Source of the DNA: Diogma glabrata
Taxonomy: Eukaryota > Arthropoda > Insecta > Diptera > Cylindrotomidae
Length of the DNA: 64,000 nucleotides
NCBI GenBank assembly: GCA_963693315.1
Contig: OY856186.1
Location: 381,128,768-381,192,767 of the forward strand
Direction: 5' to 3'
In this document: piece after piece, positions 42,071 through 54,700 of the stretch
Layout of the letters: each line of letters opens with the position of its first letter
How positions within the stretch are numbered: position 1 is the stretch's first letter
Made by a program: the position numbers and the translations under genes
Notes under the pieces: generated by a model
The model's input: the letters and a program-made list of their open reading frames with translations, nothing else
Told to the model about the DNA's origin: nothing
Databases searched by the model: none

Positions 42071-42678
42071 ATTCATAATTTCATAGCTGCATGGTTTTAC
42101 TTTAAAATTTGTGAAAAACAATAAAAGGACAATTTTTGAGGTATGAGCTAACGCGCCGTCTAGCGAAAAAGAGAAAACTTAGTAATTTCTCACTTACACA
42201 TTTCGATTATTCATCTATTTTTTCTTTACTTGCAAATATATACTTAAATCTCATGAGATTTGTAGGATCTATAAGCAAAACATTGAACACCATAACAAAA
42301 CGTCGCCTCAAAAGCCTCAAAAATCGCACGCGCATAACTCCGATTTAGAGTGCTCAAAAAAAATATTCAGAAATCACTTTTTTCTTTCGTCAATACCTAC
42401 AATATATCAAAATTTCAGATTTTTAAAAAGTCAAAAATTTAAAAATCAACAAAAAAATGTACGTTTTCAAAATAATAGCCCTATATGATATTAAGATACA
42501 CAAAAAATAATAAGATAACAAATACAAACCCGTTGTAGTTTTTTAAGTCTTAACCTTCATTTACACTATTATCACAGAAATAAGTAATTATTTGCAGGAG
42601 CACACGTGTCGGTACCAAAAGCTCGGTACAAAACGACGGTTAAAATGGATTTAGCAGCCAACGTTTTGAAGTCATGGA

Positions 42679-43443
42679 GTGCGTTCGAGAACTTAATGAG
42701 ATCTCATTTTCATTAAATATGTAATGAACCAATCAAAAAACGCGATGTTCATTTAGTATTCGAACGAATTTCATTTAATGCATATAATGTCAAATTTGAA
42801 AAATTTTGACACTTCTATGAATAAATAAACGAAATGTTGGAGTATAAAAGTTATAATCAAATTAAAATCTTACTCCTTGTTAATGCATTATTTTTCAATT
42901 ACTTCTGTCGTAATTAAATTTATTTTAAAAATTTTCAAGAACAAATTCAATTTTAAGATTATAACTAACTCGAAAACTTTAAGGAATCTGCAGTTTGAGA
43001 CTGGTGATTGAATTGGTTGCAAAAACTTATTCATTAATTTTATTTTCAATCGTTAAATGTAAAGCTGTTGGTTTTATCTCTCACTAATTTCAAAATTTTC
43101 ATCCATTTTGTTTATATTTTTCAATTGAGAATTAATTATTATATATAAAATTAATTCCTTAATTCATTATAATACAATTAATTCGTAATACCCAATTTGC
43201 TAAATTATTTAAAAATTATAAAACAAAATTTTACGGTTTTCGATTTGAAATTTTTTTAAATAAAAAACTTCATTAAAACTTAAATATGCTATTTACTGCA
43301 TTTAAAATTAAATGAAAAGAGGCGTGGTTTCATTAAATGAAAATTTAAATGAAATCGGTTTTTCAAGTTCTCGAACGCTGTCATCTGTCATTCATTAAAT
43401 GATTCATTAAATGGTTAATATCTCATTTAGTAATCGAACGCAC
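42679..43443. mobile_element. 765-bp MITE with GTGCGTTCGA ends and 7-bp duplication
   Basis: Left end GTGCGTTCGAGAACTTAATG pairs with the right end (inverted GTGCGTTCGATTACTAAATG). TCATGGA flanks both sides (42672-42678 and 43444-43450); alternatively AGTGCG..CGCACT ends with a CATGG duplication. Internal words ATTTCATTTAATG and TCATTAAATG repeat near both ends. The interior has no ORF. Its ends resemble those of the 97-bp element at 23100. Confidence 0.85.
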
Positions 43444-43596
43444 TCATGGATTTGATAGTTTTACTCATCACTCGTTTTTGATGATTTAAAAATAAAACTG
43501 ACAGTGAAATTTATTCTGGATTGTGAATCTTTTTTTACACTTTTTGAATAGTGTAAAAAACGTTATAACGATAAAAACGGATTTAATAGGAGCCCT

Positions 43597-43824
43597 TTTC
43601 CCGAACACATATATGTGAATTTTGGCAATATTGTGAAGTTTGTATTGCATAACATTAAATGGCTACGGTGACAATTTTACAAAAAACGAATTTCATAATA
43701 CTGTCTAAATTCAATTAAGACAATATTGTGAAATTTGTTTTCCGGTAAATCGTTACCGTTACCGTTTAATGTTATGCAATACAAACTTCACTATATTGTC
43801 TAAATTCACATTTATATGTTCGGG
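43597..43824. repeat. 228-bp palindrome
   Basis: CCCGAACACATATATGTGAA and GTTTGTATTGCATAACATTA on the left pair with TAATGTTATGCAATACAAAC and TTATATGTTCGGG on the right. Arms are about 75 bp, with a copy of the inner word (TAAATTCAATTAAGACAATA) in the loop. Confidence 0.85.
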
Positions 43825-44124
43825 CCCCAGGTTTACACTCTAAGCCGACGTTATTAAGTTTATTGACCAAAAGTGATCTCCGTGAAAACTGATATTCTTT
43901 GTTCAACTGAAGTGGACGCACGATATAATTAACCACATCAGTTTAAGAACCTGTGGCATTTCCACCTTTTTGTTTATTTATCTTTCTTTTCAGTTAGATT
44001 AAAAAGATTTGTATTTTACTAAAAGGTTTTCAAAAATCAAATTATCGGTTGTAATAACACGAGTCATTGAAATTTTTTCGAAAATTTTTTGATTTCACGA
44101 ATTAAATTATTTAGCAACACTGCG

Positions 44125-44190
44125 AATCAAACCGCACAATAAACCACGAGTCCGAAGGACCGCTTTTTTTTATAAAGTGTCGGTTTGATT
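44125..44190. repeat. Short palindrome with GAGTCCGAAGGAC tip
   Basis: AATCAAACCG pairs with CGGTTTGATT, with a weaker inner stem, and the tip GAGTCCGAAGGAC is itself a small hairpin (GTCC-GAA-GGAC). It resembles the GC-rich tips of the palindromes elsewhere in the window. Confidence 0.6.
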
Positions 44191-44282
44191 AGTTTATCAT
44201 ATCAAACTTCCTGTCTCCGTGAATTTTTTCAAATTTTTCTGTCAATTACAAATGTCAAATTACAAATTTTCTGTCAATTCCC

Positions 44283-44600
44283 ATGTCAGTTATTTGTTTA
44301 ATTTACATCACTGCAAGCAAAACAAAAGATAATGTTAAAAAAAAGGCCAAAAAGATATTGTTTTGTAATGAAATAGGATACGATGCTGAGTTTGAACGAG
44401 TAATTTACTTCCGTGATCACCTCACAAAATATAAACAACTCCTACTACGTGAAGCAAGATTGCTCAAAACCAACTTGAACTTTAAATATTTATGGACCAA
44501 CAATTCAAATATGTTGATGAGGAAAGACGATGGCTCAAAAATTATTACCGTAAGTTCTGAAAACGATTTAGATCACTTAAAAAAGTCTGTAGCTAGTTAG
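44283..44600 (+). CDS. ORF1 fragment of a non-LTR retrotransposon, FP-like C-terminal domain (105 codons)
   Basis: The core reads IYFRDHLTKYKQLLLREARL, then FKYLWTNNSNMLMRKDDGSK and IITVSSENDL. This N-x-HLT...LL..AR.L......W..N..I..RK pattern is the C-terminal domain found in ORF1 proteins of many insect non-LTR elements, and was first described in a baculovirus FP protein. In retroelements it is thought to bind nucleic acid. The usual N-terminal coiled coil or PHD part is missing upstream, where a palindrome lies at 44125. About 1.9 kb further, beyond a foldback insertion, ORF2 of probably the same element begins (46500). Confidence 0.75.
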   Translation: MSVICLIYITASKTKDNVKKKAKKILFCNEIGYDAEFERVIYFRDHLTKYKQLLLREARLLKTNLNFKYLWTNNSNMLMRKDDGSKIITVSSENDLDHLKKSVAS

Positions 44601-44759
44601 TTTATTATTTAAATATTTATAGTATAAGCAAGCAAGTTACCAGAGCGTGTAAGAAATTAAACCAATCTGAGTCTTAAAATGTTTGGACTACGGTTCGTTA
44701 TATGGTATCCGCCCCCTGGGGTTGGGGGTGGGTTCGTTGGAAAGCTTAGGTGGTGTAGG

Positions 44760-45640
<881 letters not shown>

Positions 45641-45708
<68 letters not shown>
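45641..45708. repeat. (TA)n microsatellite, right of the palindrome
   Basis: About thirty-three TA units. It is the other half of the TA array split by the palindromic element. Confidence 0.95.
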
Positions 45709-45710
<2 letters not shown>

Positions 45711-45725
45711 TATCTTAGGCCGGAG

Positions 45726-46185
45726 GGGTGGGTTTAGGTTATTTGTAATGAAATATAATAAATGTAATATTTTATGATATATTATATTATTTTTCACTCA
45801 CTTCTGCGACCCTGCAGACCTTCGATCAATAGCACCCCCACCCCCGCCCTTTTCTTCCCCTCTTCCCCCGCACCCATTTTCAAATAAAAGGAACCATAGA
45901 ATTCGATTTGGATATCAAGTGTTTGCTGGAAGTTGGTAGTACTTGTTCAGAAAGTATTTTATTATATTTTTTATTTTATTTTATTTTTTATTTTATTTTT
46001 TATTTTATTTTTTATTTTATTTTTCTATTTTAAGATATAATATTTTATGATATATTATTTTCTTTTTCACTCGCTTCTGCGACCCTACAGACCTTCGATC
46101 AATAGCACCCCCCCCCCCCCCCTTCCTCCCATATCACCCCCCTTCCCCTGCACCCATTTTCAAATAAAATGAACCATAGAAGTCT
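45726..46185. repeat. Direct duplication with C-rich tracts and TTTTA repeats
   Basis: A block containing TGCGACCCTGCAGACCTTCG, ATCAATAGCACCCCC and CCATTTTCAAATAAAA occurs twice, about 271 bp apart (45806 and 46077), separated by a (TTTTA)n stretch near 45957-46025. A run of sixteen C lies near 46108. Confidence 0.85.
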
Positions 46186-46499
46186 ATGGAAAACCTACCC
46201 CCCATAACTCCTAAGCCCCACCCCTCCGGCCTAAGTTACCTACATATATATAACCCTCACCACTTAAGCTTTCCAACGAACCCACCCCCACCCCCCAGGG
46301 GGCGGATACCTTACCATATAACGAACTTGTGCCAATGTTTGTATGAATTAAAGTACATATTACTTGCAATTTGTTTTGAAAATTTTTCTTACACGCTCAG
46401 CAGTTGCGTTAATTTCTTAAATTTCTTTTTCTATAAATCTTAGGTCTTAATGGCATATATTGATTTAATTAATTTATTTTTAAATAAAGTCAATTACCG

Positions 46500-46705
46500 A
46501 TTAAACAGTAATATAATGCATCAAAAAATGAACAAAAAATCAATGAACATTGTTTATATGAATATTAGAAGTTTATACGAAACAAGTTAAACGATGTTGA
46601 AATCATGACAGAAAAGAATAAATTTTTTGAGATTCACGCGTTTGCTTTGACTGAAATTTGGATTAAGGAGTGCAAAAATGTGTTCTACCTGTTAAAAGGG
46701 TATAA
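46500..46705 (+). pseudogene. ORF2 endonuclease of a non-LTR element, segment A
   Basis: From ATGAACATTGTTTATATGAA (46540) with a single frameshift: MNIVYMNIRSL, then NKLNDVEIMTEKNKFFEIHA and FALTEIWIKE. This is the first part of an endonuclease domain (N-x-RSL and TE motifs). The sequence stops at GGGTATAA where the 11-kb element has inserted and resumes at 57763 in frame. Confidence 0.8.
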
Positions 46706-47190
46706 GGCTGTATTCTAAACCAAAACTTATTTGAAACTTATTTGTGGAGACTTACTTATTTGAATAAGTAACCTAAATAGGTGACTTATTTGAAATTCTT
46801 TTTTCATAGAAAAATCTAATTCGATTTGATAGTGTCAAATATTTTTATGTTTGTTTACTAAATGATTTTAAGGAAAAAAACTTCTTTTTCGATTTCTAAT
46901 AAAATTAATGTAATACCATAGAGAATACTAGAGAAGTAACGTTTAACACAAAAATGTGTAAGAGAATTTAAAAATAAAGAAATATACAAAATTTCTATTT
47001 GAGATTTTAACAAATGAATAAGATATATATTTGTTTCTCTTTTTGGCCTGTTTTGTATCTTTTTAATACACATATTTAGAAACAAAATAAAAAAAAAGAA
47101 TTTTTCTCTTTTCTTCTACTTCAAATTTTATTTATTTTGTTACTTGTAACAAAACTATCACTACTTTACAAGCCATGAAACATAATTTCT
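46706..47190 (+). repeat. Left terminal inverted repeat of the 11-kb element
   Basis: After the terminal GGCTGTATTCTAAAC, the stretch including TGGTAATACCATAGAGAATA-like sequence and CAGGCCAAAAAGAGAAAC (inverted) matches 57280-57560 at high identity. Open frames here are mirrored by open frames in the right repeat. Confidence 0.85.
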
Positions 47191-47620
47191 CACTAACACA
47201 TACATGACTGGAAGTAGTCGGGAATATAAACTTCATAATATTCTGTTTTTTGTGTTGTTCTTTCAAAATTTTAAGAAATTTAAAATAAAATATACATATA
47301 ATAAAGTTTAATAAGTTTCTTTTATAAAGTTTATTAATATACATAATATATAGCTTTTTATGGAAGTGATTATTTTATATAAAAAAAGGTGATTGAACAT
47401 AACCACCAAATTTCATTTTGGTTTTAAAACATTTTCGTGAAATATAATATTTTATCTAATTTTAGATATAACAATAAACAACAATATATAATAATAAACA
47501 ACATATAACAATAAACAACATATCACAGTTTCAGGAAATTTGGTCTGGAGGACTGGTTATAACTTATAATGTTTTCTAAACATTAGTTGGTAAGACTTCC
47601 TATTAATTCTATTATTTGTC
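47191..47620. other. AT-rich DNA inside the 11-kb element
   Basis: No gene is seen; the end of this stretch may be intron of the decayed gene fragment that follows. Confidence 0.4.
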
Positions 47621-47627
47621 GTTCTAG

Positions 47628-48290
47628 CATATGCCGTATTGTTAACAATATTAACACAAGAAACTATCCCTGAATATTTTTCGAAATTTTGTGAAGATTT
47701 AAACTATATAATTGAAGATATTACAAATAATAATCTTAAACGTGATTCAGCTTTAACTGAAATATTAGGATCAGTTTTCGCGGATGGGTTAGAAGTAAAT
47801 ATTTTAATTGTTATACGATTTTTCCCTATTAAGTTGTATTTTAATAGGTCACTATAACTGGAGCCTTACACGCAATAGATAAACAATCTAAAATTCCTAT
47901 TATAAAGGTACATTTAGCACCAGTTCAATATATAAATGAGAATTTCGAAAATAATACAATTTTCCGGTCAACTAATTTAGTAGCACATTTTGTTACTTTA
48001 GGATTACTAAATGTAAGTAGAATTAGTCAATATCCTATTATTTTAAGATATGCAAATACATATCTGATTTTTTTTAGGAAAATTAAAACATCTTGATGTA
48101 GTCGTTTTACTAGCCTTATCAGATCTACATATTTCAAATGGCACAATCAACTCACCACCTAAATATCGATTAATGTTTTATTATCAGAATCAGGAACATT
48201 TATAAATTTTCAAGTAATGAAAAAATGGTTAGAGATTAATATAGATGAAAATGTACAGATACGTCTTGAATTTGAAAGTCTTGAATTTGT
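47628..48290 (+). pseudogene. Decayed spliced gene fragment, unrecognised
   Basis: Three exon-like blocks with intron borders can be read. Exon 47628-47794 (YAVLLTILTQETIPEYFSKF, ALTEILGSVFADGLE), then a 53-bp intron GTAAAT...TTAATAG; exon 47848-48012 (VTITGALHAIDKQSKIPIIK, NLVAHFVTLGLL), then GTAAGT...TTTTTAG; exon from 48078 (KLKHLDVVVLLALSDLHISN, PPKYRLMFYYQNQEHL). The last junction is off by one base and stops appear after 48200. Small introns and ordinary composition suggest a host gene copy carried inside the transposon, not a retrocopy. I do not recognise the protein. It could alternatively be an element gene with introns. Confidence 0.5.
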
Positions 48291-49920
48291 GTTATGTTCG
48301 GATTCGCCTGTAGAGAGGGACATCATGTTATGTTCGGATTCGCCAAAAGAGGGACATCAATAACAGGGTTGCTGATTGTCTCGATTTTGACTACGAGAAG
48401 CCCAAACTTCTTCTTCGGTCTAAAAACTCCTTGGGAATGGGAACACAACCGTTTCAGTATAAAACGCAGACCGTCGCTTACAATCTCAGATATGCATTAT
48501 GAACAACAATGAATAAAGACAATTCAACAACAAGAGTTGAAGGTGTACAAAAAGGCGATTTTTATAGATAAGTAGATCATATTTATGAAAAAATTGTGCG
48601 GAAATGCGAGGTCAAGAGTTATAGGGCGTCAAACTTTAATTTGAGCGTTTTAGAGTTTTTGAATGATTATTTATCTGATTAAACTGTATCTTACTGTAAC
48701 TGTAACATAAAACAATTTGATTGCCTTTAACTTTTGACCACTGCAGATTTTTCGTAATTTGTTTTTCATATTTATGATGCATTTATTTGTAAAAATTGTA
48801 ATTTTGAAAACCGGGATAAAACAGGCAAATTCCGTGTTAAAACTTACCTGTTCAAGCTGCCTTTATATCAAATAAAATAATTTTTGCTTTTAGGATTCAG
48901 AGAAACTGAAAATAACAAATTAAAATATTTTAGTTGGAGAAAATGAAAACTCATATTTACTGTTATAAACACTGGTTTTTGTTTATAATATACAATTTTA
49001 ATTGTGACTGATAAATCTTTATATTTTAAAAGTAAAACAGTTTCAAAAATAATTTAATAAAATAAGTATGTATAATTAAAATTCATATACTAAAATTGAA
49101 TATTGCTCGAACTAAAGTCGATGTTGATGGAGTTGATGTTGATGTGTTGATGAAAGCAATTTTACTTGGTTCTCTGTCCCAGCAAATAAATGATCAGAAA
49201 TATATCCAACACATAAAAGTGTAAATTCTAATAAATAAAATAATGTTACAAAATATAAGAAATATAATAAAAAGCTACAATTATAAACAAAATAGTTTTT
49301 AATTTTTTCGTTTGATAAAGTTTCCTTGAAAATACAGAGCATTTTGTAGGGTTGCAGTCGCTTTTTCTATGAATTACACGAATTCAGTTCTCAAACAAAT
49401 CCTTATCCTTTGGAAAAACAAAAGTAGGAATTGATGATTGAGACGTTGAGACGTAACATAGTTTTGCTTTTCTACTTGGAACCATACACTGTCGAGACGT
49501 TATATATATAAATATCTTTAATCACAAAACCACTACAATTGGTTTGTTTAATAATTTATTAAATTTGTTATACTAGACTTGAATGAACCTAGGAAGCTAT
49601 TAATGGCTTTTAGCACACTTATTCTAATTTAACGTAGATTTAATAATATTAGAAATAATAATTTATTTTAAAATTTACACAAATTTGTATCACTTCCTAA
49701 GAACTTTATTTTACAATAAAACTAATAATCACGGCACAATTTTGTTTATTTATTACAAAAACTATTCCACTATTCACTATACCTTTTGAATTAATACTTA
49801 CCTGTTATAAAACACTTTAATATATAATTAAAATTCGGCATCAAAACATTTCGTCAATAAATTTGACAAATATTGACTACTAAAATGTCAAAAATATCCG
49901 ACTACTTATGCCTTGTAAAT
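48291..49920. other. 1.6 kb without recognised genes inside the 11-kb element
   Basis: A short direct duplication (TGTTATGTTCGGATTCGCC, 48291 and 48330) is followed by a partly open stretch (LLLRSKNSLGMGTQPFQYKT near 48410) that I cannot assign. The remainder is AT-rich, with GATGTTGATG repeats near 49120-49150. Confidence 0.45.
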
Positions 49921-49924
49921 GTAT

Positions 49925-50125
49925 GTGTACTTCATGGCTTGTAAAGTAGTGTTAGTTTTGGTTTTGCTTGTAAATAAACAAAAAAAGTAAAATACACGTA
50001 AAGAAATATGATAGAAAATAAAAAGTTCTTTTACACATACATGTAAATACTCCCTTTAAACATTGAAGGACATATTTTTTTTGTTTACTATTTACAAATT
50101 TTATCTTCAATTTCAATCAATTGTT
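49925..50125. repeat. Internal inverted copy of the 11-kb element's subterminal sequence
   Basis: ATACACGTAAAGAAATATGA through AGTAAACAAAAAAAATATG-type sequence is found inverted at 57165-57320. A further piece (GGCTTGTAAAGTAGTGTTAG) matches, inverted, the left arm at 47150-47190. Confidence 0.8.
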
Positions 50126-50285
50126 TTTTTGATATTTTTACTTCACCACAATTTTAAATTGTGTGAAGTAATGCAATCTATCGTGAAAAAAAAAAATCTT
50201 ACATACCCCAAATTTTGTTTTTTCTTTTGTTTTGGACCATCCTCTATCCAAATAGCCAATAAAAATTTTGGTGTACGTCTGTGTG

Positions 50286-50314
50286 TGGGTGGGTGGGTGG
50301 GTGGGTGGGTGGGT
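50286..50314 (+). repeat. (GGGT)n tract, predicted very stable G-quadruplex
   Basis: Seven GGG runs separated by single T, flanked by GTGTGTG on the left. Single-base loops of this kind form highly stable parallel G-quadruplexes. The tract stands at the start of the 629-bp tandem array region. Confidence 0.9.
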
Positions 50315-50329
50315 GAGTTTTCTGCATAG

Positions 50330-53300
50330 GATCTTGATGAAACTTTGGCAAATGATACAGGTTCACTTGAAAATAGAAGATCTGGATTCATTTTAAATTT
50401 GGACAAAATGGCGGGGGGTCTCCCGAACACCTCTAAGTTTAAATCTTGAATAACTTCTGATCTCGAGCTATGATCTTATTGAAACTTAGTATATAAGGTT
50501 TTAATACTGTTTCCGATATTTCTGCATACCAACTTCCGGTTTGTCACTTCCGGTTAAAAAGTTTTTTTTTCAGGTGTTTATCCCTACTGTAGCCTACAAT
50601 TACCGATCGATTTTCATGAAACGTTGCGAAAAGCTTTTAAATAACATGAGAAAGATTTTATCAGCTTTTGGGGCACATTGGATAAAGGGTTGGGGGGTCC
50701 ACCATACAACAGGTGGTTTTTTCCACAAAGTTTTTATGTTTGTTGGGAGCATAAAACATTCATTCGTGAATGAATTTTGATGACACTTTGGAAAAAGATG
50801 CAAACATGTATGACAAAGAACTGATTAGTTTTTGAGCGATAGTGAACAAAGTGGTGGGGGGTCCCTGGAGCACCTGTTTTTTTGAAAGCTCTATAACTTC
50901 TGTACCTGATAAGCGAATTGGATGAAACTTGGTACATAAGTATGTAGTACGGTTTAAAATAGTTCTGCATCCCAACTTCCGGTTTTTCACTTCCGGTAAA
51001 AAAAATTTTTTTGTACTTTTTTGAAGTTTTTTCAGTGTCTTTATGCACACTACAGCCTACAATAATGAAGTGATTATGATGAAACTTATGGAATAGGGTT
51101 CCAATTAGTGTGAAAAGATAATTATCATGTTTTGGGACACATTGATCAAAGTGGTGGGGGGTCTACCATACAAATGCTGACTTTTCACACTTTGTTTTTT
51201 AAGTTTGTTGGGAGCATACAGACTTCATTCATTATTCAATTTTAATGAAACTTTGGCAAATGATGGAGACTTAAGTAACAAAGAACTGATTAGTTTTTGG
51301 ATAATATTGGAATAAGTGATGGGGGTCCTCCCGAACACCTGTTTAATGTGTCACACTTTTTTCAATGTTTGTTGGGAGCACACAGCATTCGTTCGTTATC
51401 GAATTTTGATGACACTTTGGAAAAAGATGCAAACATGTATGGCAAAGAACTGATTAGTTTTTGAGCGATAGTGAACAAAGTGGTGGGGGGTCCCTGGAGC
51501 ACCTGTTTTTTTGAAAGCTCTATAACTTCTGTACGTGATAAGCGAATTGGATGAAACTTGGTACATGAGTATGTAGTACGGTTTAAAATAGTTCTGCATC
51601 CCAACTTCCGGTTTTTCACTTCCGGTAAAAAAAATTTTTTTGTACTTTTTTGAAGTTTTTTCAGTGTCTTTATGCACACTACAGCCAACAATAATGAAGT
51701 GATTATGATGAAACTTATGGAATAGGGTTCCAATTAGTGTGAAAAGATAATTATTATGTTTAAGGACACATTGATCAAAGTGGTGGGGGGTCTACCATAC
51801 AAATGCTGACTTTTCACATTTTGTTTTTTAAGTTTGTTGGGAGCATACAGACTTCATTCATTATTCAATTTTAATGACACTTTGGCAAATGATGGAGACT
51901 TAAGTAACAAAGAACTGATTAGTTTTTGGATAATATTGGAATAAGTGGTGGGGGTCCTCCCGAACACCTGTTTAATGTGTCACACTTTTTTCAATGTTTG
52001 TTGGGAGCACACAGCATTCGTTCGTTATCGAATTTTGATGACACTTTGGAAAAAGATGCAAACATGTATGGCAAAGAACTGATTAGTTTTTGAGCGATAG
52101 TGAACAAAGTGGTGGGGGGTCCCTGGAGCACCTGTTTTTTTGAAAGCTCAATAACTTCTGTACGTGATAAGCGAATTGGATGAAACTTGGTACATAAGTA
52201 TGTAGTACGGTTTAAAATAGTTCTGCATCCCAACTTCCGGTTTTTCACTTCCGGTAAAAAAAATTTTTTTGTACTTTTTTGAAGTTTTTTCAGTGTCTTT
52301 ATGCACACTACAGCCTACAATAATGAAGTGATTATGATGAAACTTATGGAAAAGGGTTCCAATTAGTGTGAAAAGATAATTATTATGTTTTAGGACACAT
52401 TGATCAAAGTGGTGGGGGGTCTACCATACAAATGCTGACTTTTCACACTTTGTTTTTTAAGTTTGTTGGGAGCATACAGGCTTCGTTCATTATTCAATTT
52501 TAATGAAACTTTGGCAAATGATGGAGACTTAAGTAACAAAGAACTGATTAGTTTTTGGATAATATTGGAATAAGTGGTGGGGGTCCTCCCGAACACCTGT
52601 TTAATGTGTCACACTTTTTTCAATGTTTGTTGGGAGCACACAGCATTCGTTCGTGAACGAATTTTGATGACACTTTGGAAAAAGATGCAAACATGTATGG
52701 CAAAGAACTGATTAGTTTTTGAGCGAAATTGAACAAAGTGGTGGGGGGGTCCCTGGAGCACCTGTTTTTTTGAAAGCTCAATAACATCTGTACCTGATAA
52801 TCGAATTGGATGAAACTTTGTACATAAGCATTTAGTATGATTTACAAAAATTCTGCATCCCAACTTCCGGTGTTTTGCTTCCGGTAAAAAAAAATTTTTT
52901 TTACTTGTTGGCAGTTTTTTCAGTATCTTTATGCACACTACAGCCTACAATAATGAAGTGATTATGATAAAACTTATGGAAAAATTTCAATTAGTATAAG
53001 AAGATAATTATCATCTTTTGGGACACATTGATCAAAGTGGCGGGGGATCTACCATACAACTGCTGACTTTTTACACTTGGTTTTTAAAGTTTGCTGGGAG
53101 CATACAGATTTCATTCATTAATCAATTTTAATGGCACTTTGGAAAAAGATAAAGACTTTATTGACAAAGAATTGACTAGTTTTTGGACAATATTGGGATA
53201 AGTGGTGGGGTCCTCCCAAACACCTGTTTATTGTTTCAATGTTTGTTGGAAACATACAACATTCGTTCGTTAAGTAATTTTGATTACACTTTGCAAAAAG

Positions 53301-53570
53301 ATGCAAATATGTATGGCAAGGAACTGATTAGTTTGTTTAGCGATAGTGAACAAAGTGGTGGGGGGTCCTCCAAGCACCTGTTATTTTGGAAGCTCAATAA
53401 CTTCTGTACCTAATAATCGAGTTGGATGAAATTTGGTACATACCCATTTAGTAAAGTTTACAACAGTTCTGCATCCTAACTTCCGCTTTGTCACTTCCGA
53501 TAAAATTTTTTTTACTTTTTTTCGTACAACAGAATTTATGTTTGTTGGAATACTACTGCCTGCTTTAATA
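50330..53570. repeat. 629-bp tandem repeat array, about five units, with internal half-repeats
   Basis: The anchor TTTTGATGACACTTTGG lies at 50775, 51404, 52033 and 52662, exactly 629 bases apart, with a last divergent copy near 53278 (616). Each unit has two related halves of about 315 bp; both contain GTTGGGAGCATACAG-like, CAAAGAACTGATTAGTTTTT and GGGGGTCC..CCTG words. The central units are nearly identical, while the outer ones are diverged, as expected for an array homogenised by unequal exchange. Open frames of about 100 codons on the minus strand recur because the sequence recurs; they are not genes. Confidence 0.95.
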
Positions 53571-53799
53571 TTTTTATTATTAGAACTACGAAGTCCATAA
53601 TATTGGTTAGCTTTTAATTAAAGTATTTTATGGATATTAGCTCATTATATATCCAGAGCACTATGTTTCCAGAGCTGTGGTGAAGTCAGCCTATGCATCA
53701 GCGTCGCAATATTTTTTTTATTATAAATATCTGTATTAAATAGATACAAAACAGGCCAAAAAGAGTTGTTATCGAGGAGCAAAACTTGGCCTATCCCAT

Positions 53800-54700
53800 T
53801 AGTGGAATATCATCATCAGCATCGTAACTCACAGCGTCTGTATCATCATCATCATCAACTTGCAAGAATTCGGCATGTTTAAGTCAATTGAAATACGACG
53901 TTTACTTACTAAAACGATTTCTAGTTGGATAGCATCTACCAATTAGAGTTGTGCTTTGGCCATTGTCATTTCTAACAATTTTTATTAAAAATTCTGTCGA
54001 TAGTGATTTTTAAAAATTTTTACTACACCCTTATCCTTCGACTGAAGAGCAGATGACGTGTTTAGTGGGATAATCACTAATTTAATAAATTTTAGATTTT
54101 TCAAATGAAGATGTGCAGGGCAATTATACAACAGTTAATTTTTCTTTAACTCGGTGTTTCGTTTTCTTAAAACATTCAATAATATTAGAAGACATCTAGG
54201 TCTTTGTATTTTCTGTATTATCCAACGGTAGAGACTTAATGCTTCTAAATAAGCTGGGTGATTTACTTTTTTCTATCACAAGCCATTCATTCGCTCTCAA
54301 CTTACACATTTTTATTATTTAAATTTTTTTTCTGGAGTAATTTTATAAAACAGACCCGTTTTGTCGACGTTGTAAATTTTATTTGTAGCCGTCGAGTATT
54401 TTCGACTACGCTGATTGATAGGAATTCGTCACATGTACTTCCATCAACACTTGCTCATGCATCAAAAATCCCACCCCGCCATGCAACCGCAATATATGTC
54501 TCTTACGGAAGCAAAAAGTTCAGATTTCCATACATTTGAATTCAGAATTTAGCGGCGATCCAATTAATTCTGTTTTCTTGTGCAATATTGAATAAATATT
54601 GCAACAATTTTTGAATCGCTGTTGCTGTTGAGCTGCAACTCTGTCAACAACACTTCGCAAATCTTCCCAATTTTTCTTTTTTATTTCTTGTAATTCAAAC
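53800..54700 (-). pseudogene. Pogo/Tigger-like transposase, broken
   Basis: On the minus strand in shifted frames: IYNVDKTGLFYKI near 54370 (the NxDETGLFYK motif with the first catalytic Asp), then LKNLKFIKLVIIPLNTSSAL near 54070 and QSKDKGVVKIFKNHYRQ (the L..I.LVFLPPNTTSLLQP.DQGVI...K..YR block). A VDDDDDTDAVSYDADDDI acidic tail lies near 53845. The order and motifs are those of Tigger/jerky transposases with a DDE core. Many stops and frameshifts make it inactive. Confidence 0.8.

Larger units (their letters stand above)
39262..42483. mobile_element. 3.2-kb foldback element with about 350-bp inverted arms
   Basis: The left arm (from GGGCTATTTTTTTGAAAACG, through GTTATGGTGTTCAATGTTTT, to TTTTTCGCTAGGCGG near 39575) recurs inverted at 42120-42483 with good identity. 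Both arms contain the same small open frames, which is why matching fragments appear on either side. The middle holds a palindrome (39952-40067), a tandem-like GTTACTTTTGCTG block near 40360-40460, and a decayed coding remnant at 41620-42070. The target duplication is not obvious. Confidence 0.8.

Noticed and set aside
46186..46443. Proline-rich 85-codon frame
   Set aside because: It comes from C-rich repeat DNA at the right arm of the foldback; no start context or family match.
50734..52938. Several similar 90-120-codon minus-strand frames
   Set aside because: They recur only because the 629-bp DNA unit recurs; the frames are shifted or broken in diverged units.
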